The notes beneath the pieces are model-generated. The model was not told the origin of the DNA and made no database searches. It was given only the letters and a program-made list of their open reading frames with translations. A stretch of DNA of 64,000 nucleotides from Eriocheir sinensis (taxonomy: Eukaryota; Arthropoda; Malacostraca; Decapoda; Varunidae), in the NCBI RefSeq assembly GCF_024679095.1, contig NC_066571.1:3375283-3439282 (forward strand), read 5' to 3'. Below, one piece after another: positions 1 through 59,110 of the stretch. Numbering within the stretch: position 1 is the first letter of the stretch; every line of letters starts with the position of its first letter. Position numbers and translations under genes: made by a program.

Positions 1-443
1 GCCGCCGCCGCCTCCGGAAGTCTTTCAAACGGAAGCTGTTGCAGAGGAAGTGTCTTAAAAGGAAGCTCGTCAAACGACAGCTGCGTAAAGAGAGACAAAA
101 CTGCCGACGACGTCTCAAACAAAAGCTCCTGAAACAAAGACGCCTCTTGCGTAAGCTGCTAATGAAGTCGGATCCGGCAAAGACGAGCGACGCAGAGGAC
201 CTTCTCTCAGAAAGGGAACGCACCCAACATCGGATTCAGCGACTTTCTGATATACTCAAGCGGCGCCGCAGCGGCCGGGAGAAACAACAAGACTCCCTTA
301 ATCTGCCTGCCCAGACCAACGTGCACTGCCCCCTCCAGAAGCTCGTGAACTGCAGCCAGACGGGCAACGCCAGCATGTGTGTGGAGGTGTACGATAGCTA
401 CCACATGGACCGCAAGTGTCCCGGAGCCATACTCGTGGCCTGA
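1..443 (+). CDS. Terminal exon of an unidentified upstream gene (partial)
   Basis: The frame is open from the window edge to a TGA at 441-443. The first ~70 residues are strongly basic with alternating Leu and Lys/Arg (for example KRKLVKRQLRKERQNCRRR), which could form a basic amphipathic helix or nuclear signal. The last ~45 residues are Cys-bearing and ordinary in composition (NCSQTGNASMCVEVYDSYHM). Two AATAAA motifs lie 340-360 bp downstream, so this is read as the last coding exon of a gene entering from the left. The product is not recognised. It could instead be an internal exon with an unseen donor before the stop. Confidence 0.45.
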   Translation, partial: RRRLRKSFKRKLLQRKCLKRKLVKRQLRKERQNCRRRLKQKLLKQRRLLRKLLMKSDPAKTSDAEDLLSERERTQHRIQRLSDILKRRRSGREKQQDSLNLPAQTNVHCPLQKLVNCSQTGNASMCVEVYDSYHMDRKCPGAILVA

Positions 444-782
444 GGTCCGGCCCGTCGTTCCGCTGAGCTGTGAGTCAGTGGCTTCAAGGCCGAGGAGCGG
501 TGGCCGTGTTGGGGATTGTGCTGCGGGTCTGGCTTTCCCTTTTCAGTAAACTTTTCATTCGTTCCACTCGTCCTGTCAGTAACCATTGCTTTCGTTCTTG
601 TAATATCGTTTTCTTTTTCACATTAGGTTCCTGCTCAACGTGTCTGCAATTTAACTTTTTCAATGTGTTGCAGATGTCGATGTTAGTAACTGATTTGGTG
701 GTGAACGTAAATTAGCGGACCAAGACTAGAATGTGTGCAGAGAAGGCTATACTGCAGCGAGCTTCTTTGTTAATAGATATTG

Positions 783-801
783 AATAAAACGTGAAAATAA
801 A
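783..801 (+). terminator. Poly(A) signals of the upstream gene
   Basis: AATAAA occurs at 783-788 and again at 796-801, about 340 bp after the TGA of the left-edge exon, a normal 3'UTR length. No competing coding sequence is seen between them. Inference from motif and position only. Confidence 0.4.
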
Positions 802-2051
802 CGCCTCCACCTACCTCCTCTTATTTTTCTCCTAATTCCACTGAGAGCTATTTTTTAATCAGCCTTTTTTTTAAAGATATAAGCAGTCTTTGGCTCTTCC
901 TTGTCTAGCATCCTCTCCAGTGACTGTTTGATAGTCCTGCGAGAAAAGCCAATTTTGTAAAATGATAAATTCGGTTTTCATCGTCAGCAAACCTCTCACT
1001 TCATTAATAATATTTTCTTTCTTACACATTTTCCTTTAATCTAACTTTCCTCCTCTGTATATATATATTGTCACCCACGACAGTTCTCTTGTCTTTTTCC
1101 TCTCATGTGATCCAACGTTTTCAACACATGTACTTCATATTTCAATCAAACAGTCAGCTCCAAAGAATACGTATCTGCCGCCATATTGACCTTTTGTTAT
1201 CGGATTCTGTAGAAAAGGAACCGAACCACCGCTGCGGGAAGCTCCAAGCAAATCTCGCAAGGTCTGGGCGTGACCGTGTCCTGTTCTCTCTGGAAACACT
1301 CATGGTCTCCCTCCTAAGCTCGGGCGTTGTTTCTTCATTGCTTGCCTTATCATTCAAATAATTAGTTCGATTTTTATTTATTCTCCGTCATTCAGTCAGT
1401 TATATCGAAGTGTTCCCAAATGCTAACCAATTTAAGATAGTCACGTAATAATGTTCGCATGTGTATTTGGTGACTACGTTGATCCGTTTTTTTTTAAAGT
1501 TGGTAATAGACAATATGATAAGGGACAGACAGACAAACAGACAGACGAACAACGATGAGAACATTATTGCCCTCCTTGCTACGTTGAAAGTTCGCGATGA
1601 ATATGTTTGTTTCATGTCAAGTACACCTTCCATTAATCTAACACACTCTCTGGTCATGTGTCTATGTTTTCTCTTATATAACACCTCTAGTTCCCTTCTC
1701 TCCCACATGAAACTTTCCCTCACCCTTAGCTACGTTGAAAGTTCGCGATGAATATGTTTGTTTCATGTCAAGTACACCTTCCATTAATCTAACACACTCT
1801 CTGGTCATGTGTCTATGTTTTCTCTATGTAACACCTCTAGTTCCCTTCTCTCCCACATGAAACTTTCCCTCACCCTTAGCTACGTTGAAAGTTCGCGATG
1901 AATATGTTTGTTTCATGTCAAGTACACCTTCCATTAATCTAACACACTCTCTGGTCATGTGTCTATGTTTTCTCTTATGTAACACCTCTAGTTCCCTTCT
2001 CTCCCACATGGAACTTTCCCTCACCCTTCTGACACGCTCTCTCCCCCGCAG
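802..2051. other. Non-coding stretch before the first visible ankyrin exon
   Basis: AT-rich sequence with no convincing exon. The final ~450 bp are a three-copy tandem repeat (annotated separately), followed by the pyrimidine-rich acceptor CTCTCCCCCGCAG that opens the exon at 2052. No start codon exon for the ankyrin gene was found here, so its 5' end lies outside the window or in an exon I cannot recognise. Confidence 0.5.
1579..2029. repeat. Three-copy ~150-bp tandem repeat
   Basis: Copies begin with CTACGTTGAAAGTTCGCGAT at 1579, 1730 and 1880, giving periods of 151 and 150 bp. The copies differ by only a few substitutions and a TT/TA indel. The third copy runs to within about 22 bp of the ankyrin exon at 2052, so its CT-rich end supplies part of the polypyrimidine tract. 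Confidence 0.9.
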
Positions 2052-41518
<39,467 letters not shown>

Positions 41519-42675
41519 ACACCGACTGGAAGCTCTGCCACCAAATGAGTCTGAAGCTGCCTGTTTCTGCCGCGTGTAGAGACCGATGCAGCCGCGGACA
41601 CTTGGGCCCCCGCTCTTGGCCCTTCCTTCGCCTTCGCCCGTCGTCCTTAACTTCCTTCTGCGGCCCTTCCTTCACCCTCACCTCCGTGTCATATCATCCT
41701 TGGGTTACAGAGGACGTGTCAAGATTTTCTCCTGCCCGTTCCCAAGACCACAGAAATGGATAATCTAGTGTCTCTTTTGATGTTGTTGTCCATGACTTAA
41801 AAGCCTTCGGGATGTGTTAGGAAGTTTATCGTTTTTTACTCTCGCCCTGTCCCAATTTAGTATTTGATGACCATGTTTTGACGTGCTCCAGGAGAGTTTG
41901 GTGACGCGCTTTTAGGGGGTTGGTAAAGAATAGGAACAAGAAAATATAGATTAGGGTAAGAAAGGGAAAATTTAAAGGTTACATTAGGAAGATAAAGTAA
42001 TGTAAAATAATGTAAGAAGAGGAAAGAATATATAAATAGTAAGAAAGATGGAAAGATTTAGGTAAACAGTACAGGAAGTGAAGCTTGTACGTGTTTGAAA
42101 GGAATAGAATCGCTTTTGAATCACAGAGACAAGTCATTGCAGGAAGAGAACGTGCGAGCAGCCAGGTCTGAAGTGTACGTCTTCGATGGTTCAGCGGGCC
42201 AATAGGATGTGCGTAGAACAATACATTATTATTATTGTTGTTGTTATTACTATTGATATCATTATTATTGCATGGAGGAGCGCAGGTGAGGAGCATTTAC
42301 CTGCCTGCCCCCCCCTCCCCCCTCCCCCTGCCACCCTCCACGCCGCGCCGGCTACTCAGGCTCCCCGTGACTGACGTGTACATACTGACATCTTTTCACA
42401 GCGAGTCCCCTGTATAAACCCTGCCCCATAGGTGTACATAAATGTCTATTACTCTGTGAGAAGCTGTATAATCTGAATTTCTCAAGCCTTATCGTCTTGG
42501 CTACGAAACACTGAAACGTCTGAGACTTTAGGTGATACTCTTGATATTCTTACACTGAAGACGCCGTCGGAACCTTATTTTATATACACATTATAAAAGC
42601 CTTTCAAATGTGTACTTTAGGAAAATATTTATTTGAAACATTGTTGACTTTGCCAGTTGTTTGAAGTCTAATAAA
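41519..42675 (+). other. Probable 3'UTR of the ankyrin gene
   Basis: There is no further coding sequence after the TGA. AATAAA occurs at 42670-42675, with further candidates at 42996-43001 and near 43093. A short ATT-rich patch lies at 42227-42270. The extent is inferred; cDNA ends would fix it. Confidence 0.5.
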
Positions 42676-44459
42676 TTAAGGACGTGTCCAATTATTTGAA
42701 GCTTGAGGTGCACTTTATGTGGTCATCTGTGGGGTGAGAAAATATGAATGAATCAGTCGTGTTGTTTGTGTCAGGAAGGAAGCGTGAAGGTGTGCAGCTT
42801 AGGTCTGGGACAAGCTACCTAGCCACCTGCAAGGGAAAGGTGCCTCATTAACGTGAACAGGGCAGCTGGTTTGGTATAAGAAAGCGGCCGCAGGTTGGAT
42901 ATATGAGCAAGGGTCCAGGTGAGGTATATGTACACAGTTTCAGGTTAGGTGCACTGTGCAGGTCAGGTAATAATGTAACGCTGCAGGTAATGAAGAATAA
43001 ACACAACCTAGAGTGCGCTGACGCTAAGCTCCATGCAAGAGAGCGGTGTTACAGGTATCTTCAAAAGCTGCAGTTGTTTAAGAAACTTTGCGTAATAAAG
43101 CAAAACGTGTAGCCGAGAAGTGAGGCGCACTACCTAGGCACCTGCAAGGGAAAGGTGCCACATAACGTGAACACGGCAGCTGGTTTGGTATAAGCGGCCG
43201 CAGGTTGGATATATGAGCAAGGGTTCAGGTTAGGTATAATACTGGTTTTGTGTCGCTGGACGGTGCTACGAGGCTACCGGCGTGTTCTGGATGTTGGTTG
43301 TAATGCACGTCTGTGTTGATGCCCTTGCCAAAAAACTGTTTGTGACGAAGACAGTTTGCAGAATAAGCAGCTTACAATGCCACCCAAATTTCTGGTGTTA
43401 AAATTAGGACATGTTCGATATTATAGGCTTCCCACAGATGATCATTTACGGTGTATCCCAAGCTATTACATGTGAGCCAAGTATTTTAAATCTACCGAAT
43501 ACCCTTAATATATATGATGTTCACTGTTATCATATTTATAACGAATCTGAAAACTGTCGACGTGCTGATCGACGCCTCCTGATTCTGAAGACCTTACAGG
43601 GCGGTGCTGAATTCACGTCGATCCCTTCATGTTGAGAAAACTATTATTTCGGTGTTGTTTATCAAATACTGGACTCTTAAGGTCAATGTATATGTTTGAA
43701 TCTATATCATTCTAATAAATACGATGCAAAATAAACTGTCTTCTCAAATATATACCAGCTGAAACGAAGGACAGGAAGATTAGTGGAACCGCCAGGCCAG
43801 TGAGCGGCAGTCTGTGGTCCACGCGGGTGACTCGACACGCTGAACTTCTGTCGTGTTTTATGGCGTTTTTCATTGGCTTTGAGTACATTTGTAAGTGTTG
43901 CGTGTGTCATTCGTGTTTGTGCTGAGGTGAGGAGGCCATAGCGGATCGGCGTGATGGCGGTGGACGGCGAGGGACGAGGACGAGGACGAGGAGAACCAGG
44001 AGGTGAGTGTTGTGTGTTCACGAAGCTTCGGGTGGTGCTTCAGGCGCGCTTCGGGCTTGTTTCGTGTTGTTGTTGATTGTTGTTCTTGTGTTTTCTGTGT
44101 TCATGTAAGTATATCAATTTTATGCACTGGGTTGTTATGGTGTTTGTATATTGGCATTGCTTCTTTACCCATGCTGTAACAAACTGCCGATGAAAATTTG
44201 ACGAGCTCACTCAACCAGCGAACCAGCATCGCCGGATCTCCTGCTTTGCGGGTTATCTGAGTCACCAACGTAGCCTAATGGAGGAAAGAGTACACTGCAG
44301 GGTTTGGAGGGAGGAGAGTCCAGGATGATGCAGAGGTGCCAGGCAAGGAAGGCGTTGTGTGCCCTGCGTGTGTGGGGTCCGGGTGGCGGGTGGCTGGCGG
44401 GGCGCCGCCTGGCGGCCAGCCTGGACAGTGAGGTAATGAGTGGCGCGTGATAGCCGCCC
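42676..44459. other. Intergenic region after the ankyrin gene
   Basis: Two ~110-bp direct repeats at 42815-42930 and 43130-43238 (ACCTGCAAGGGAAAGGTGCC, GCAGCTGGTTTGGTATAAG, GCGGCCGCAGGTTGG), 315 bp apart. No convincing gene. A possible small first exon (ATG at 43954, donor GTGAGT at 44003) is noted in the findings. Confidence 0.55.
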
Positions 44460-51879
<7,420 letters not shown>

Positions 51880-53600
51880 CTACTGGTGACCTTAGCTGGG
51901 GGGAAAATTATTAAGTCGTCAGGTTGGCGCCGTGCTGCAGTGTGCCTGAAACATACGAAAAGGGTCAGTAAAATCTTATATCCCTGAAGTACTTATGCAA
52001 TGAAGACTTGAAGCTATTGACACTATGTGCGCTAACTACTGACGGTGGGAGTCTATTCCAGTGATCGACGACTCTATTATTGAAATAACTTCTGCGCGCC
52101 AATGTGTTACATCTGTTTCCCTTTAGCTTCATACCGTTGCTGCGTGTTATTGTGTTGGGGTCTCACTGAAATAGACTATCTGGGTTAATGTTTTCGAATC
52201 TACTAAGGATTTTGAACAATTCGATTAAGTCCCCTCTTACCCTTCGCTTTTTTAAGGAAAACATATCTAAACGTTTTAAACGTTCGTCATACGGCAAGTT
52301 ACGGAACGCTGAAATTTGTTTGGTTGCTCGTCGCTGTATCTTTTCTAGCAAAACTTGATCTTTGATATAGTTCGGTGACCAGAAATGGACGGCGTATTCT
52401 AGATGTGGTCTTACAAATGCTAAATATAATCTCTTCATAAGCTCGGGTGATTTATAATCAAAGTTTCTTGAGATTAGTCCAAACATCATATTTGCTTTTT
52501 TACTCGCCGCAGTACATTGGTCGCTCATTTTAAGTGTTACTGATAATGACACCAAGATCTTTTTCTTCTTTTACTTCGCTGAGCTCATGTCCTTGAATCT
52601 GATATTTAAAGTTAGGGTTCTTTTCACCTATGTGCATTACTTTACATTTATCTAAGTTAAAACACATTTGCCACTAGTCGCTCCAATCGGCAAGTCTTGT
52701 TAAATCTAATTGAATATCCTTGCATTTTTTACCGTTCGTTACCGTACCTCCTAATTTGGTGTCGTTGGCGAATATGGCTACTTTTGAAAGGATATTAGAC
52801 TCTGAATCGTTCACGTAAATAATGAATAGTTTTGGCCCCAGGACCGAACCTTGGGGCACGCCACTGGTTACGGGTTGCCATTCGGATGCTTCACCATTAA
52901 GAACTACACGCTGTTGTCTATCTGTGAGCCAGTCATGAATACACGCACATAGAAGGTCACTTATACCGTGGGAACGCAGTTTTGAAATAAGCCTAACGTG
53001 AGGAACTTTATCGAACGCTTTCTGAAAGTCTAGGTAAATTACGTCAAATGGGGCTCGGGCGTCCAAGCTGGAGTATACGTCATTGAAGAAAGTTACTAAG
53101 TTGGTGAGGCAAGATCGGTTACTACGAAATCCGTGCTGATTATTAGTTATCAAATCATTTGTTTCGAGGAACGTGATCACTTTATCCCTGATTATTTTTT
53201 TTAATAGTTTAGTTAGGACAGACGTGAGGCTGAGAGGACGATAATTACGAGCTTGTTTTTTTTTATCTCCTTTTTTAAAGATCGGGGTAACATGGGCTCT
53301 TTTCCACGCAAGAGGCACGCTTTCCTGTGCTAATGACTTATTGAACATCAACGTTATGAGTAATTCTAGCTGTTGACTGCATTCTCTTAACACGCGAGGA
53401 GATAAATTGTTGGGACCCAGAGATTTATTTGAATCTGTTTTTTGCAGGTACGCACGCACTTCACTGATATCAATTTCGGTCAACGCAAGCTTATGTTCTT
53501 CGGGGCCTTGGAAAACACTCCTCGGGGCGGGGATCGATGTCTTGTTCTCTCTTGTTTATTAATGTGTCTTCATAATCAACTAACATTGCTTTTCATTCAC
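51880..53600 (-). mobile_element. CR1/jockey-like non-LTR retrotransposon, degenerate
   Basis: Reverse transcriptase is recognisable from 53483 down: KKQARNYRPLSLTSVLTKLL, HGFRSNRSCLTNLV, VIYLDFQKAFDKVPHVRLIS, VTSGVPQGSVLGPKLFI. The catalytic box reads FANDTKLGG where FADD is expected. A stop follows LADWSD near 52674, the frame changes near 52555, and a second open part (52163-52555) carries the ASKKANMMFGLISRNF and FVRPHLEYAVHFWSP motifs. Another stop follows at 52163. The 3' end is near 51880 and the 5' end is truncated near 53600. It cannot encode an active enzyme. Confidence 0.85.
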
Positions 53601-54487
53601 CACCATTATTTTATTTTATTTTTTATTTTTTTTTATTGTTTATTTTGTATTGCTGAAAGGAGACATGGATGATTGGTTGTTAATATTTCCCTGCGTCTCT
53701 ACCACTCGCGTCTTTACCACCACAGTCCTTTTCCTCTTTCACGTACTCCATCTTCTTTCTATTCTTTCTTTTCTGGGATATCTTCATGTATTTTCTTATA
53801 GTTGGTGAAGCAGGAAGACGATTTTTGTAACAGTCATCGTCTTTTATCCACTTCAGTACTCAGCAACCAACTACTTCTCCGTCCTTCATCCCCTCCTCCT
53901 CCTCCTCCTCCTCCTCTTTCTGTTCCTCCTCTGCCTACTACTCTTACTTCTCCTCCTTCTACTAATCTTGCTTCTCCGCTTCCTCCTCCTCTTCCTGCTC
54001 CTCGTCCTTATTCCCTTCTTCCTCTGTCTCGTTATTGTCCTCTTCTTCTTCTTCTTCCTTCTCCTCCTCCTTCGCTTTAAACTCTTTCTTTTGCTCCTCA
54101 TTCTCGACATTGTTTCCTTTTTTCATTTGTATATTCCTTCTCTCCCTCCTCTTCCTTCTTCTTATAATGCTCCTTCTCCTTCTCTTCCTACATCTCTTAC
54201 TCCTTTTCCTCCTCCTCCTCTTTCTCTTAACTCTCTTGCACCTACGTTTTTTTCCTCCTCGACCTAGTTGCTCTCCTCCTCCTCCTCCTTTTCCTCCTCC
54301 AGTATGCAGGTCTCACGAGGGTCTTGTAGCGTTCCTGTATATGCGTCTCTCTTTGTTCCTGATATTAAACATTTATCTTCACATTTTTTTTCTCTCGTCC
54401 TCCGTCTCTGCTCCGCTCTGGTGGGTCCTTAATCGCCGCGCCTTTATCATGAGTGTTGTGTGGGCCGCTGAACATTTATCTTTTTGC

Positions 54488-54545
<58 letters not shown>

Positions 54546-54991
54546 AGCCTATTTTTGGGTATAACTATTAAACCTTTAACTTAATTTCTTCCTAGTATTG
54601 TTTTTTTTCAAGCGTTCTTTTATTCCTAGTTTTTTTTCTTCTTTTCTTCGTCTTTTTCTCCGCGTCTCTCTTACACTCGATTTTTTTCTCTCTCTCCACT
54701 GATGACTTTCTTTGTTGGGGAATTTCAAGTTCACCGTCGGCGTTATAGAGTCTAAACACATTGTATATATTTATTTTATTTTTTCGTCACTCAGTAATTA
54801 ATCTTATTGCTCTATTCTTTGCTACTGCGTTGTGTCACTGGGGTATGCGAACCACTGAATGCGTCTCTCTCTCTCCTTCTCTCCCTCTGTCCTTCCCCCT
54901 ACCTCCCTCTCTCTCCCTCCCTCTCCCTCCCTTTCACATCCATCCCTGTATTACGTCGCTTCCTATTCTAACTACTTCACTCACCCCTAAC

Positions 54992-55034
<43 letters not shown>

Positions 55035-56277
55035 CTCCTTCTTGTGGGCCGTTTTGCTTATATCGTCAAATTTCTGCTCGCCTCTGCGTTGACAAGATCT
55101 CTCTCGTCCCCTCGCCGCCCAGCAACCTCGCCGCTTCCTCCTTCCTCGCCGCGGTGTTGCCCTGGAAACTATTCAGCCTCCGTAGCGTTTCCTTCTTTTA
55201 ATTTCGCTGCGTTTAGTGCGTTGATTAAGTTTATTGTTCGGTGTTTTGGGTCTTAGGATCGATCTGTGTTATCTTTTATTTTTCTGATTCTCTTTTGTTT
55301 TATTGTTTAGCGTTGCAGGTTTTCTATCGATTTTTTTTTTTTTATATATATACTTCTGGCCTTTTGCGTCTTAATTGTCTTGCGTTGTGAGTTTAGTATC
55401 GGATTTCTTTTCCTTTTTTTCCGTCTCGTCTGTTTTGTTTTTTAGTGTCTTTGTCTCGCAACGCGGGTTTAGTTTAGTTTTTGTTCGTCTTTTACTCTCT
55501 TGGTCATTTTTTTTATATTATTGTTTAGCGTTGAAGGATTTTTGTATAACTTTTTTCTCTTAGTTTTCTGTTTTTTCCTACTTCATTTTTTTTCTTATTT
55601 TTCTGTTTTTCTTATTTCATTGTTTTTTTTATTTTTCATTTTTTTCATACATCAGTTTTTTTTTCATACTCTGTTTTTTCTTTTCTTTTTCTTTTTTTTC
55701 ATACATAAGTTTTTTTTTTTGCTTGTTTTGTTTTTTTCATACTTCTGTTTTTTCTTTTATTTTTTCTGTTTTTTCTGACTTCATTTTTTTTCTTATTTTT
55801 CTGTTTTTTTCTCTGACTTCATTGTTTAATATTGTAGTTTTATCTCGTTTTTTTTTTCTCTCTATTCTCCAGATATTTTTTGTTGTATTATTTGCTTTTT
55901 CTGGTTTAGTATCAATTTCATCTTATATTCTTCTGGTTTTTTGTTTTTGTTTTTTTGTCTCATTAATAACTTCTTCGTTGATTAAGCGTGATATTAACCT
56001 TCTATCCTTCCGCGTCTTAATTAAGTTATATTTTGGTGATAGTTTATTTTCAACGCGTGGTGTTGCGGCCACTGCGTCATGCTCACCTGGTCGAGATAAA
56101 GGCGTGGCGAGGCAGGTAAAGAGCTTTGTGTTGTTGGTCTTGGGAGTGGTTAACGTTTAATCTTTTTATCTTTTTTGTCTCTTACTTTTGTTTGGGGTGC
56201 TTTTGTGTGACTGTATATTGTGTCAGGGTAAATACGAGTGTGTGAGGGGGTAGAGTGTGTGTGGGGGGTAATTGTGA

Positions 56278-56374
<97 letters not shown>

Positions 56375-56389
56375 TGTGTACGTGAGTAT
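53601..56389. other. C/T-rich and T-rich sequence without genes
   Basis: 53890-54300 is CTC/CTT-rich, (CT)n at 54489-54542, CT-rich at 54860-55030, and 55300-55960 is strongly T-rich. (GT)(GA) compound tract at 56279-56372. No exon seen. Confidence 0.7.
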
Positions 56390-56648
56390 GCGATTAACCA
56401 CGGCCTTATCACGAGTTGGACTCGCACTCACCAGCAGGTATCCTCCCGACAAGAGCAAGTTCATTATAGTCGATCTCTGGGCACTGCCAGGACCTCACAC
56501 ACCACACACCCCATCCCCCTTGCTCAAAGGGGGCAGTAAGCACTCTTTGTCAGCGGAAAAATCCTAGACTGAGTGGGCTTCGAAACTCCGCCTGGGAAGC
56601 CGGGAAGCCTGGCAGCGCAGAGCTTTAACCAACTGAGCTACGGAGCAG
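56390..56648 (-). mobile_element. tRNA-derived SINE (family 2)
   Basis: The minus strand begins GCTCCGTAGCTCAGTTGGTT (near-canonical tRNA A box) at 56646 and has the B-box-like GGAGTTTCGAAGCCCACTC ending near 56564. A non-tRNA body follows to the (GA)n tract. Confidence 0.72.
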
Positions 56649-56651
56649 TAA

Positions 56652-56704
<53 letters not shown>

Positions 56705-56804
56705 AATTAAATCTATTATGGTAAAGATTGAAATAGATAATTCTTGCCTTGTTTGCTCTGATTATAGTGTTTTTATTTTAATGTTTACGTGTCTGGCTGT
56801 CCTT

Positions 56805-57005
56805 ACGTGGTGTGTGGAGCAGTGGTTAGCGTACCTAACTACAAATATGTGGGCCTGGGTTCGAATCCCGACCTGAACAGTCGGTGTGCAGCTCATCCAG
56901 CAATTCATCTTCTCTTTCGGGTTGGCCTATAAATGGGTGCCCTTCCTGGGGAAAGTAAACTGTGGCAAACCGGATAGCATAATATCAAACTTTACTTGTC
57001 CTTAT
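56805..57005 (+). mobile_element. tRNA-derived SINE (family 3)
   Basis: GGAGCAGTGGTTAGCGTACC is an A-box-like start and CTGGGTTCGAATCCCGACC a clear B box, 56815-56875. The body GGGTTGGCCTATAAATGGGT continues to about 57000, where (CT)n begins. Confidence 0.75.
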
Positions 57006-57010
57006 GAGAA

Positions 57011-57060
<50 letters not shown>

Positions 57061-57139
57061 GTGCTCGTCCATCAGCCACAGTCGCCACCAACACCACACC
57101 TGATGCAATTACCTGAGAGTAATTAAACCCCGCCCTGCC

Positions 57140-57207
<68 letters not shown>

Positions 57208-57281
57208 GAGGGGCAATAGGGGAGAGGGTTGGAGGAGGGGAAAGGAAAAAGGTTTAACTGTCTGTTGTGCTTCTTTGTTCC

Positions 57282-57343
<62 letters not shown>

Positions 57344-57417
57344 AAAAGAGGCGCCGTGGGGGACACAAGTGGAGGTGATAAAGGTCAGAGAGAACCACTC
57401 CCTCACCCCCCATCAGG

Positions 57418-57485
<68 letters not shown>

Positions 57486-58043
57486 TCTCTTTCCTTACTC
57501 CACCCTCTTCTTCTTCCTCCTCCTCCTCTTCCTCCTCCTCCTCCTCCCTCACTTGCTATTATCTCAAACGCCATCACCATCTCTCTCTCCCTCCACCATC
57601 ACCACCACCACCACACACCACCACCGTAACCACCACTACCACCACCACCACAACTGCAGTCATCACCAAAAATAATGATAATGATGATAATAGTAAAAAT
57701 AGTAATGATAGTGTTGATAATGAGGTAAAGCCAGTCCGAATTCCTGACCTTCACCATCCCTTTAATTTCCAATCGCTCTGAACACCCCCCACGACTTGCC
57801 TGCAGCTCTTCTTCTTTTTCTTCTTCCTCCTCCTCCTCCTACTCCTACTCCTCCTCCTACTCCTCCTCCTCCTCTTCTTCCTCCTCCTCCACCTGCTTCC
57901 ATCTCACCTTAAGCACCCTAAATGACAGGCTTCTTGGCTCCGCTTATCTCAGGAGGAGGAGGAGGAGGAGGAGGAGGAGGAGGAGCAAGAGGAGGTGGAG
58001 GAGGAAGACAGAAGAAGCGGCCTAACACACTTACCTCATTTCC

Positions 58044-58102
<59 letters not shown>

Positions 58103-58394
58103 CCTTCCTCCCTTTCTTTGCTGTGCCCTCCTTAGTTTCTCTTCACCTTCCTCCTCCTCTTCCTTCACCTCTTCTTCTTCCTCTTATCCTCCATTAAGGA
58201 AGGAGTGTATCGAGGGATTAGTTATGGAAGGCCTTAGGAGGAGGTGTATTGGAAGTGAGGGCCGGTAAATTAGACGTGGAGGGATGTGGATGCAATTGTT
58301 TTCTTTCCTTGACTTCTTCCTCTTCTCCTTCGTAGTTGTCCTCTTTTTTTTATATCTGCTTGAGGACAGTTACCATGAGAGGTTGAAGCATAGT
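57006..58394. other. (CT)n/(GA)n cluster
   Basis: (CT)n at 57011-57058, (GT)(GA) 57139-57200, (CT)n 57284-57340 and 57421-57490, CTC/CCA-rich to 57650, GGA-rich 57950-58010, (GA)n 58048-58098. No gene. Confidence 0.75.
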
Positions 58395-58500
58395 AAAGTC
58401 GTTTGTGCATTGAGAAGATGGCGCCACTGTAAACATTTGCCTGCGCCATGAACGTACTGGGGCCGACTACCATCCAGGCCCCTCAAGAAAGCCTAATGGC
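58395..58500 (+). mobile_element. SINE family 1 tail fragment
   Basis: AGAAGATGGCGCCACTGTAA, then CCTGCGCCATGAACG and GGGGCCGACTACCATCCAGG match the 3' body of the SINE at 44460-44773. The tRNA head is absent. Confidence 0.7.
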
Positions 58501-58924
58501 ACTATAGACGTACTTTTAATTTACTGTAATTTAATTTTTCTTTTGCTTGGTGTTTTCTTTTTCTTTTCTTTATTTTCTGTTTTTTATCTAATTTTCTTGG
58601 TGTTATTTTAATATCATCCTTTTTTGATGTTCCTTGGTTTGGATACACTTAAAAAAAAAATTGTAAAGCACCACGTGGCTGTGTTATCGGGAGGCCGTGC
58701 AGTGAGGGCCAATGCCGCAGAGAGCCAGAACTGTTTTGGAATTCTTACTTGAATGTGATGGACTCTGTGTAGTGGCTGATATATGGAAGTTATCACAACA
58801 GTTGAATGTGCTTTTTTTTCCAAAGTTAAAAATGTTTTTGCTTCCGATATCAGAGGAATTTAATCCGTCCGCTGCGATTGGCATGGATTTGGCTTTCACC
58901 GGTAGCCTGGTAACATTATAGTCC

Positions 58925-59110
58925 CAGGTTTTTCTCTGCCTCTGTGGTGGATAGTGGTGTGTTTCCCATGTGGTATTGGTATGCTGGATATTCCCTCCCC
59001 AGATGCAGGACTTTACATTTTTTCTTCATCGAGTTGTAGCAGCCACTTTTTGATCCATTCATGTAGATTTGTGAGGTCTTCTGGCAGGAAATACGCAGTC
59101 AAGGGCTAAA
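58925..59110 (-). mobile_element. Non-LTR retrotransposon RT fragment
   Basis: On the minus strand a short frame reads LPEDLTNLHEWIKKWLLQLD, then EEKCKVLHLG and a run ending TEAEKNLG. This matches the W...KC.V.H.G...EKDLG block after the RT active site of jockey/CR1-type elements. It has no start, stop or ends, so it is a relic. Confidence 0.7.
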
